Source of the DNA: Fluviibacter sp964498255
GTDB taxonomy: Bacteria; Pseudomonadota; Gammaproteobacteria; Burkholderiales; Rhodocyclaceae
Assembly (NCBI GenBank): GCA_964498255.1
Contig: CAZCGW010000009.1
Location: 5,981 to 69,980, forward strand
Length of the DNA stretch: 64,000 bases
Direction of reading: 5' to 3'
Below the pieces are notes generated by a model. It was not told the origin of the DNA, did not search any database, and worked only from the letters and a program-made list of their open reading frames with translations. The stretch's first letter is position 1. Each line of letters opens with the position of its first letter. The position numbers were made by a program, and so were the translations under genes. Shown here piece after piece: positions 1-6,165 of the stretch.

Positions 1-658
1 GCTGTGGGAGGCTTGCGTGTTGAATGACTGCGGCTGTAGTAGAACTGGACAATGTTTTTAGCAAACCTGACTGAATGTCGGCGATACCTGCAAGCCCCAT
101 ATAGATCACTAGTGTTAGGTGACAGTTTTTGACAGCAGAACCGAGTGCAGCCCAGTCTGTAGCTGATTCTCCTGGGCGGTTGTGACCGGTAACTAGAACA
201 ACGCCGTGCGCGTGATCGCGATGCGTCAGTGGCACACCCAATGCAGTACTGGCAGCCAGACCTGATGTAATGCCATTGACGATATCAACTTTTATACCGG
301 CAGCACGCAGGTGCTCCGCTTCTTCGCCTCCGCGACCGAAGATAAACGGGTCGCCACCCTTCAGTCGAACGACCTCTTCACCATCTTTGGCGGCAAGGAT
401 CATCAGCTTCTCTATGAAGCTCTGAGGCGTTGAGATACATCCACCTCGCTTGCCTACTTGTACGATGCGGGAGCGTGACGACGCGTGAGCGAGGATTTCC
501 GGGTTTACGAGGTCATCGACCAGAAGCACCGTGGCGCGTTTGATTGCTTTGATCGCTTTGACGGTAAGTAATTCTGGGTCACCAGGACCGGCACCAACCA
601 GCGTGACACGACCGTGGTACATGCTTTTGTTGGTTAACTTGTCAGTTATATATTTCAT
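1..658 (-). CDS. cobA: uroporphyrinogen-III C-methyltransferase (SUMT), 3' end cut by the window
   Basis: This is the N-terminal 219 residues of a SUMT, which uses SAM to methylate uroporphyrinogen III to precorrin-2 on the way to siroheme or cobalamin. The sequence shows the SAM-binding glycine-rich segment VGAGPGDPELLT near residue 18, the VRLKGGDPFIFGRGGEE block near residue 90, and GITSG. I took the ATG at 658; it lies about 24 bases after the leader terminator's T-run. The gene sits behind a sigma-54 promoter and a nitrate-type antitermination leader, so siroheme supply for nitrite or sulfite reductase is the likely role. Nitrate-assimilation genes probably follow outside the window (inference). 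Confidence 0.93.
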   Translation of the reverse strand, partial: MKYITDKLTNKSMYHGRVTLVGAGPGDPELLTVKAIKAIKRATVLLVDDLVNPEILAHASSRSRIVQVGKRGGCISTPQSFIEKLMILAAKDGEEVVRLKGGDPFIFGRGGEEAEHLRAAGIKVDIVNGITSGLAASTALGVPLTHRDHAHGVVLVTGHNRPGESATDWAALGSAVKNCHLTLVIYMGLAGIADIQSGLLKTLSSSTTAAVIQHASLPQ

Positions 659-681
659 GGTGGATTCCGTCGCTTCAAATG

Positions 682-733
682 AAAAACGTCCATTCCGACC
701 GGGCAGCACTGGCTGCGAGTCTGGAATGGACGT
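682..733 (-). terminator. leader intrinsic terminator upstream of cobA
   Basis: On the reverse strand an 11-bp perfect stem (ACGTCCATTCC at 733-723 with GGAATGGACGT at 696-686) is followed directly by five T residues. It lies between the sigma-54 promoter and the cobA start, so it should stop transcription unless it is prevented from folding. Its 5' arm overlaps the 3' arm of the hexaloop hairpin at 728-741, which makes the two structures mutually exclusive. Confidence 0.85.
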
Positions 734-808
734 CGTTGTCCTTGAATCGGGAATCAGTTACGGGAGCATACTGCGTCCCGATTACCGGCTAACCGCCGTT
801 GGTTGACC
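728..808 (-). promoter_or_regulatory. ANTAR-type two-hairpin antitermination leader
   Basis: The reverse-strand RNA has two short hairpins with six-base loops that carry A at loop position 1 and G at position 4, the signature of ANTAR protein targets. The first is AACC-[AACGGC]-GGTT at 804-791, extendable to 808-787 with one mismatch. The second is GGAC-[AACGAC]-GTCC at 741-728. The second shares its 3' arm with the terminator stem, so binding by the neighbouring NIT-ANTAR protein would block termination. A further hairpin at 761-780 lies between them but lacks a hexaloop. The design resembles the Klebsiella nasF leader (known family precedent). Confidence 0.8.
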
Positions 809-820
809 TTGTCTTTCATT

Positions 821-838
821 AAGCATTAACTGTGCCAA
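821..838 (-). promoter_or_regulatory. sigma-54 promoter for the cobA operon
   Basis: The reverse strand reads TTGGCACAGTTAATGCTT, which gives GG at 836-835 and GC at 824-823 with exactly ten bases between, the -24/-12 spacing of RpoN promoters. The predicted start near 811 leaves a leader of about 150 bases before cobA that contains both hexaloop hairpins and the terminator. Confidence 0.75.
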
Positions 839-924
839 CACTCGAGATCTGGTTAGAAAAGGGCGTAGCCGTAAGGAATGGGGATAGACCAGGAGTGCCA
901 CAGGTATCAGCGCACTCTAGAGGC

Positions 925-958
925 GCACCGGCATCTTGCGCCGCACCATTAAGGTGCG
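925..958 (-). promoter_or_regulatory. tandem NtrC-like enhancer sites
   Basis: Positions 942-958 form a perfect GCACC-N5-GGTGC dyad (with flanking C/G pairs), matching the NtrC consensus. A weaker site, GCACC-N5-CTTGC, lies at 925-939, with its centre 18 bp away. They are about 115 to 140 bp upstream of the predicted start, a normal distance for enhancers acting on a sigma-54 promoter. The strong dyad lies only 11 bases beyond the stop of the upstream regulator gene. Confidence 0.65.
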
Positions 959-969
959 AGCAGCGAAAG

Positions 970-2214
970 TCAAATGGGTCGTTTCGGAAAAAAGTCAGCC
1001 ATTGCGAGCAGTGAGTTTGCCACCTCGGTAATCTTGAGATTTTGGCTCATGGCTTTTTGACGTAATAAACCGTAGGCGGCTTCCTCGCTGATGCCCTGTT
1101 GAACCATGAGCAACCCTTTAGCACGCTCAATCAGCTTGCGATCTTCTAGCACTGTACGCACCGATGATAGCTCTGTGCTCATTGTTTGTAGATCGGCAGA
1201 TTGTTTCTGCAAGAGATCCATCAGAGTGCGGTTCAGACGGGATGCCAGGCGATGCTCATGATCCATTGCTTCGCTAGGGGAGGCTGTCGTAGCCTTCGCA
1301 ATCCAGTCATCGGATAGTACACAATTTGACTTCAACGATTCCCGTTCTTTGTCCAGTAAGGCATTCGTTTCTGCGATGCGATTGTGGCAAGTCTTTTGAA
1401 TAAGATCTGCCATATGCTGTTCAACCAGGTGCAATCCATCAATACGGGCTGAACAGGTGTCAAACCATGCATTGATGAGGTCCTTGGAAAGAGTCAAGTT
1501 CGGGCTTAGAAGTTGACGTCGAAGTCTTTCGAGCTCATGCAGCGGAAGTGTAGATTGCAGTGCCGACCATTGCGCGCGAATACCTTCACCGCAGAAAGAT
1601 TCGAAGCGTGCTAGCGATTGTTCTTGAAAGCTGATCAAATCAGCGAGTAGTTGCTGGTCTACTTTGTGAGAATGCACACCCCCCAGCAGCCTTACGCCGT
1701 TGGCGCGTTCCAGACCTGCATATGCTTTAGCCTCGATTAGGTTGAAGAGCGCCAGTAATAAACGCGATACCTCAGGCTCGGCCGTAGCATCGATGGCTTC
1801 GAAGATTAGGGCAATGAGAGCATTGATGATCTTGCTATATTGAGAGGTGCTTTCGATTGCAGAAGCTTCGAGATCCGCCACTTGCACACGGTGTGTCGAT
1901 AGTCCGGTCAGCGTATTTACTGCGAGCGCGATGCGAGCATATAGCCTCGAAGTACCAGCAATAGATAGATTGTCGGTCAAAAGGGAGTCGAGGTCGCTGA
2001 TGGCTGTATTGGTCATCATGCATTTGTCTTGCCAGCGCTCATGGAAAGATGGTTCGGGACCCGTCAAGCAGGCATTGGCTGAGCCACGTTCCGCCTGAAG
2101 GGCGTGAATCAGTTCGCCAGTTCGGCGCACTAGCTCGCATGTGCCATTCAACGTCTGCAGCTCAGCGATTTCCTGTTGACGGGCGGCGAGAAGAAAGGTG
2201 CGTATCAGTGACAT
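970..2214 (-). CDS. nasR: NIT-domain/ANTAR nitrate-responsive transcription antiterminator (NasR-like)
   Basis: The 414-residue protein has an N-terminal NIT nitrate/nitrite-sensing region (about residues 10-300, with the early ELIHALQAERG helix) and a C-terminal ANTAR RNA-binding domain (about 345-405; EDRKLIERAKGLLM and EEAAYGLLRQKAM). NasR in Klebsiella binds nitrate and stops termination in the nas leader. Here the gene lies directly upstream of, and in the same direction as, a leader with matching hexaloop hairpins and a terminator, so the cobA operon is its probable target. It follows the rRNA methyltransferase gene with a 26-base gap. The symbol rests on domain content and context. Confidence 0.85.
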   Translation of the reverse strand: MSLIRTFLLAARQQEIAELQTLNGTCELVRRTGELIHALQAERGSANACLTGPEPSFHERWQDKCMMTNTAISDLDSLLTDNLSIAGTSRLYARIALAVNTLTGLSTHRVQVADLEASAIESTSQYSKIINALIALIFEAIDATAEPEVSRLLLALFNLIEAKAYAGLERANGVRLLGGVHSHKVDQQLLADLISFQEQSLARFESFCGEGIRAQWSALQSTLPLHELERLRRQLLSPNLTLSKDLINAWFDTCSARIDGLHLVEQHMADLIQKTCHNRIAETNALLDKERESLKSNCVLSDDWIAKATTASPSEAMDHEHRLASRLNRTLMDLLQKQSADLQTMSTELSSVRTVLEDRKLIERAKGLLMVQQGISEEAAYGLLRQKAMSQNLKITEVANSLLAMADFFPKRPI

Positions 2215-2240
2215 GATGAGTAACGCCGGCGGATCAATGG

Positions 2241-3416
2241 TTAAAGCATGACTTTCTGCTTCCGATGAAACCCCGACACCAGATCAATTACGAACAACCG
2301 GCATTCCAGTGCACCGTTCTTTAACGGAAAACGGCGGCGGGGTTTGAGGCCTAGGCCTTTGGTGAGTTCGAGATCAGCGGTGAAGAGTGCGGCTGTCCAG
2401 CCGCTGAATTGTTGCTTGAGTGTGCGGCCCCATTCCGGGTATTCGGCTTGGAGTTCTTCCTGTTCGGAAAGGCGCACGCCGTACGGCGGGTTGCTGACTA
2501 AGAGGCCAGTTGTGGCCGGTGCGCCGCGACCGATAAAGTCGGCCTGATCCAGAGTGACGGCATCCGATAGCCCAACTTGTTCCAGGTGACGACGCGTGGC
2601 GGCAATGGCGCCCGGGTGCATGTCGCTGGCAAAAATGGTTTGCGGCGGTATCGGACGGATCTGCGCACGCGCTTCGGCACGCAGCTTGGTCCATAGCGAA
2701 CGGTCGGCATCTTGCCAGCGCTCACAAGAGAAGCGGCGGTTGAGTCCCGGTGCCATGTTGGCACGCATCCAGGCGGCTTCAATGACAATGGTGCCGCTGC
2801 CGCACATGGGGTCCAGGAAGTTTTCGTAAACCGGGTTGCCGGCTTCGTCGGTGTTGTTCCAGCCGGCCAGGGCAAGAAGACCGGCTGCCAGATTTTCTTT
2901 CAGAGGTGCTTGTCCGGCTGCGCCGCGATAGCCGCGTTGCCAGAGCGGGTTGCCCGAGCTATCGATATACAGCGTGGCAGAGGTTTCGGTGAGGAAGAGC
3001 TGGATACGCTGATCGGGTTGGTCGGTGTTGACGTTCGGGCGGCCACCGCGATCCGCGCGGAATCGGTCGCACACGGCATCTTTGATGCGTAGTGTTGCAA
3101 AGTCTAGGCTACGCAGCGGCGATTTAACAGCCGTGGTACTGACCTTGAAGCTTTGACTCACGTCAAACCATTGGTGCCAGGCGATCTTACGCGCCATTTG
3201 ATAGAGGTCTTCTTCTTTCTGATAGGCGCCTACGGCCAGACGTACCAGAATGCGTGAGGCGTAACGCGAGTGCAGATTAGCGCGATAGAGGCTTTCTTGC
3301 GTTGCGCGTGCACGCACGCCGCCGCCCACCTGTTCTACCTGGGTCAGGCCGCATTGGTTGAACTCAGCAACCAGGAGTTCTTCTAGGCCACGCGGGCAGG
3401 GGGCAAAAATGTGCAT
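2241..3416 (-). CDS. THUMP-domain class I RNA methyltransferase, RlmL N-half type
   Basis: The 391-residue protein has an N-terminal ferredoxin-like/THUMP region (start MHIFAPCPRGLEELL) and a C-terminal Rossmann methyltransferase domain. The latter has a SAM-binding motif LDPMCGSGTIVIEAA near residue 200 and a catalytic NPPYG near residue 309. This is the architecture of the N-terminal half of RlmL (YcbY), which makes m2G2445 in 23S rRNA; the RlmK half is absent. The exact target base is inferred. It starts 12 bases after the hemJ stop. Confidence 0.85.
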   Translation of the reverse strand: MHIFAPCPRGLEELLVAEFNQCGLTQVEQVGGGVRARATQESLYRANLHSRYASRILVRLAVGAYQKEEDLYQMARKIAWHQWFDVSQSFKVSTTAVKSPLRSLDFATLRIKDAVCDRFRADRGGRPNVNTDQPDQRIQLFLTETSATLYIDSSGNPLWQRGYRGAAGQAPLKENLAAGLLALAGWNNTDEAGNPVYENFLDPMCGSGTIVIEAAWMRANMAPGLNRRFSCERWQDADRSLWTKLRAEARAQIRPIPPQTIFASDMHPGAIAATRRHLEQVGLSDAVTLDQADFIGRGAPATTGLLVSNPPYGVRLSEQEELQAEYPEWGRTLKQQFSGWTAALFTADLELTKGLGLKPRRRFPLKNGALECRLFVIDLVSGFHRKQKVML

Positions 3417-3428
3417 GAAGTGCTTTCG

Positions 3429-3845
3429 TTAGAACGGCTTGAGTACGACGAGAAGGGTGATGACGGTGAGAATGAGTACCGGGATTTCATTAAACCAGCG
3501 GTACCAGATGTGACTGTGCGTATTTGTGCCGGCAGCAAACTGTCGGTAGAGGTGACCACAGTAAAAGTGGTAACCGAGCAAAAAGACGACGAGTAGGGTT
3601 TTGGCGTGCAGCCAGCCACCGCTGAAGCCATACCCAAACCAGAGCCAGAGACCCAGAATAACTGCGCCGATGCCCATGGGGGTTACAAACTTGTACAGGC
3701 GGCGGGACATGCCGAGTAGGCGTTGGTATTCCGCGGATTGTGTGTCCGGCACAGCCGCCAGATTAACGAAGATGCGCGGTAGGTAGAACAGTCCGGCGAA
3801 CCAGCTCACGACCAGAATGATGTGAAACGCTTTGATTGTTAGCAT
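3429..3845 (-). CDS. hemJ: HemJ-type protoporphyrinogen IX oxidase
   Basis: This 138-residue integral membrane protein has four predicted hydrophobic helices. It has the family's N-terminal block with an early histidine (KAFHIILVVSWFAGLFYLPR) and the C-terminal RWFNEIPVLIL segment. HemJ converts protoporphyrinogen IX to protoporphyrin IX in the penultimate step of heme synthesis. Its ATG overlaps the end of the preceding Rossmann-fold gene by 7 bases, so the two are probably translated from one message. Confidence 0.88.
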   Translation of the reverse strand: MLTIKAFHIILVVSWFAGLFYLPRIFVNLAAVPDTQSAEYQRLLGMSRRLYKFVTPMGIGAVILGLWLWFGYGFSGGWLHAKTLLVVFLLGYHFYCGHLYRQFAAGTNTHSHIWYRWFNEIPVLILTVITLLVVLKPF

Positions 3846-4837
3846 GAGGGAGCCTTCAGTGTGGCGAGAAAGTCTTGCACCGTGGGGTAACGGAGTTTGA
3901 TGCGCAGCTCTTTGAGCAGGCGTTGATTGTCGAGTCGGCGCGATTCTGACATGAATGAGTAAAGCATGGGGGAAACGCGGTCTTTGAGGTCGTTGCGTGC
4001 TAAGCGTTCTGGCTTTGGCAAGCCATAGGTATCGGCAACCGCGTCAAACCAGTCGCCCATTTTAAGGCTGCTGCAGTCGCTGGTGTTGTACGCCCGTAGG
4101 CAGCGGCCGCGGCTCAGGGCTAGCCAGCTGATGCGTGCCAGATCATCGGCATGGATGTGGTTAGTCCAGGTGTCGTCTTCGGCCCGTAATGCCGGGGTGC
4201 CGGCGCGTAAACGATCAACCGGTAGCCGATTGCCGGCATAGATGCCGGGCACACGTAGGATGCTTCCTGCATTGGGGGTAGTTCTGCCCGGATTGGCAAG
4301 ATCGGTGGTGCGGGCGGCGCGTGTGCGGGTGCGTGTCCAGCGGCGCAGAATTGTTTCGGCTGCTGCGCGGCGTTGCCCACGGAGTGTTTGCGGGTTGAGT
4401 GGCCGGGATTCGTTAACCAGGGCGCCCTGGCAGTCGCCATAGACCCCGGTGGTACCAATGAGGGTAAGCCGCCGTGGTAGACTGCGCCCACCATGCAGCG
4501 CCGCCAGAAAGCGGTTTAGACGTGGATCCGCATAGCCATCGGCAGGGTTGGTATCGGCCGGAGGCGCTAGGTAAATGACCTGTGTGGCTAACCCGCGTAA
4601 ACGCTTCAGGCTGTGAGGTTGATCCAGGTCGGCAGCAACGGGCGTTGCCCCGAGTGCTCTCCAGGTTTGCCAGATGCTGCTATCGGGTTCGTGACGCAGC
4701 ATGGCGCGAAGTCGATAACGTGTGCCTACCTGTGTGGCAATTCTTGCCGCAACATCGCCGCACCCGACCAGCAATAAGCGTGGTTGGCGAAAGCGGCGGG
4801 GGAGCGCGCGTGGCGTAGACGGCAAGTCTTTGGGCAT
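3839..4837 (-). CDS. NAD(P)-binding SDR/epimerase-like protein
   Basis: The protein has an N-terminal Rossmann dinucleotide-binding motif (LLLVGCGDVAARIA near residue 22) and the extended-SDR pattern LIGTTGVYGD, with RVPGIYAGNRLP further on. A longer open frame runs to 5053, but it would cover the start of the divergent gene at 4886. I therefore chose the ATG at 4837, which gives 332 residues. It is related to the YeeZ-type NAD-dependent epimerases; the substrate is unknown. The gene overlaps hemJ by 7 bases. Confidence 0.8.
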   Translation of the reverse strand: MPKDLPSTPRALPRRFRQPRLLLVGCGDVAARIATQVGTRYRLRAMLRHEPDSSIWQTWRALGATPVAADLDQPHSLKRLRGLATQVIYLAPPADTNPADGYADPRLNRFLAALHGGRSLPRRLTLIGTTGVYGDCQGALVNESRPLNPQTLRGQRRAAAETILRRWTRTRTRAARTTDLANPGRTTPNAGSILRVPGIYAGNRLPVDRLRAGTPALRAEDDTWTNHIHADDLARISWLALSRGRCLRAYNTSDCSSLKMGDWFDAVADTYGLPKPERLARNDLKDRVSPMLYSFMSESRRLDNQRLLKELRIKLRYPTVQDFLATLKAPSC

Positions 4838-4885
4838 GCCGCCATTGTACGGTTTCGCAGGCTTTAGTTTCTTACAGGATTCAAC

Positions 4886-5899
4886 ATGACGCATCAGGTA
4901 ACGCTTAATCCGATTAATGCCACGTTCAGGGCCGATGGCCATGAGACGGTGCTTGAAGCTTCGCTGCGCCACGATCTGCTGGTGCCCTATGGTTGCCGCA
5001 CAGGTGGCTGTGGCGCTTGTCGTGCCAAGATCACGTCGGGCACCGTAGACCATGGTAAGGCCAGCGAGACGACGCTGACGCCGGCCGACCGTGAGGCTGG
5101 GTTTGCGCTACTGTGCTGCGCTGTGCCACAGACTGATGTGGTGGTGGAGGTTAAAGATGTGCGCCGGGCAACGGATATTCCGGTAAAGACGCTGCCGAGC
5201 CGTATTGAAGGTCTGGAAATACCAGTCGCCGATGTGGCGGTTTTGACGCTACGTTTGCCAGCGACAGAGATGTTCCAGTTTCATGCGGGGCAGTATGTCG
5301 ACATACTGCTTAAAGACGGTAAGCGTCGTAGTTTCTCGATTGCCAATCCGCCACACGATGCAGCGACGATTGAGCTGCATGTGCGACATGTGCCAGGTGG
5401 TTTATTTACCGATCAGGTCTTCAGCACGATGAAGGTGCGCGATATACTGCGCTTTAACGGTCCCCACGGCAGTTTCTATTTGCGCGAGTCAGATAAGCCG
5501 ATGATTCTGCTGGCTGGCGGTACGGGTTTTGCGCCAATCAAGTCGATTGTTCTGGAAACGCTGCACTTGGAACTGCAACGCCTGATTCATATTTACTGGG
5601 GTGCGCGTGACCGTGCAGGTCTTTATCAATATGAGGTGGCTGAAGCCTGGGCGGCTCAGTATCCGCACATCAAATTTATTCCCGTGCTTTCTGAGCCGGA
5701 ACTCACGCCGGGTTGGTCCGGTCGTACGGGGCTGGTGCATGAAGCCGTGCTGGCTGACTTCCCGGATTTATCGGGTTATGAGGTGTATGCCTGTGGTGCA
5801 CCCGGCATGATTGCGGCAGCGCGTGCGGATTATCAGGGCAAAGGCAATTTGCCAGAAGACGCTTTCTTTGCCGATTCTTTCGAGTTTGCCGCTAACTAA
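4886..5899 (+). CDS. 2Fe-2S ferredoxin / NAD(P)H oxidoreductase fusion (CDP-6-deoxyglucoseen reductase-like)
   Basis: The 337-residue protein joins a plant-type ferredoxin domain (residues 1-95) to an FAD/NAD reductase domain (about 100-330). The ferredoxin cysteines form CRTGGCGAC near residue 36, with a further LLCC cysteine near 76. The reductase domain has the FAD motif RRSFSIAN and the NAD motif LLAGGTGFAPIKS. Such proteins pass electrons from NAD(P)H to an iron-sulfur partner. The common database name for this family implies deoxysugar synthesis, but no such genes are nearby, so the partner is unknown. An AGGA precedes the start by about eight bases. Confidence 0.85.
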   Translation: MTHQVTLNPINATFRADGHETVLEASLRHDLLVPYGCRTGGCGACRAKITSGTVDHGKASETTLTPADREAGFALLCCAVPQTDVVVEVKDVRRATDIPVKTLPSRIEGLEIPVADVAVLTLRLPATEMFQFHAGQYVDILLKDGKRRSFSIANPPHDAATIELHVRHVPGGLFTDQVFSTMKVRDILRFNGPHGSFYLRESDKPMILLAGGTGFAPIKSIVLETLHLELQRLIHIYWGARDRAGLYQYEVAEAWAAQYPHIKFIPVLSEPELTPGWSGRTGLVHEAVLADFPDLSGYEVYACGAPGMIAAARADYQGKGNLPEDAFFADSFEFAAN

Positions 5900-5916
5900 A
5901 CGGCACTCACAGACCC

Positions 5917-5949
5917 AAGGCCTGCTGGTTAAATCCGCAGGCCTTTTTT
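5917..5949 (+). terminator. intrinsic terminator after the ferredoxin-reductase gene
   Basis: A 9-bp perfect stem (AAGGCCTGC at 5917-5925 with GCAGGCCTT at 5937-5945) encloses an 11-base loop and ends in six T residues. It overlaps the last codon of the convergent CWC gene. Confidence 0.88.
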
Positions 5950-6151
5950 ATTGCTGCTGTTGTTGCGCCTGGTGATAACGATCGACACAGGCTTTGCAGA
6001 TACAGGCCTTCATCTTTTTCTCGGGAGGTATTAGATCAATCAGTGCTTGCGGGATGCCCGTGCTGCAGCACCAGCAGGGACTGTCGTTATGTGCCCCGCA
6101 CGCATTGTGTTCGCCGCACAGCGGGCACTCATATTCGTTAACTGTGTTCAT
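5948..6151 (-). CDS. cysteine-rich CWC family protein
   Basis: This small protein of about 67 residues has repeated cysteine pairs (CPLCG, CGAH, CWCC, CICKAC) resembling the Cys_rich_CWC family, which probably binds a metal. A longer frame reaches back into polA. I chose the ATG at 6151, 14 bases after the polA stop, because the conserved cysteines begin shortly after it. It ends in a run of glutamines. The function of the family is unknown. Confidence 0.75.
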   Translation of the reverse strand: MNTVNEYECPLCGEHNACGAHNDSPCWCCSTGIPQALIDLIPPEKKMKACICKACVDRYHQAQQQQQ

Positions 6152-6165
6152 AGTAGGCCTACGGG

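Noticed and set aside
761..780. Hairpin CGGGA/TCCCG in the cobA leader as an ANTAR target
   Set aside because: Its loop is ten bases or, with inner pairing, three to five; it lacks the A1/G4 hexaloop seen in the two flanking hairpins.
4838..5053. Upstream extension of the SDR-like gene
   Set aside because: The extra 72 residues are low in family likeness and would overlap the start of the divergent ferredoxin-reductase gene. The ATG at 4837 is better.
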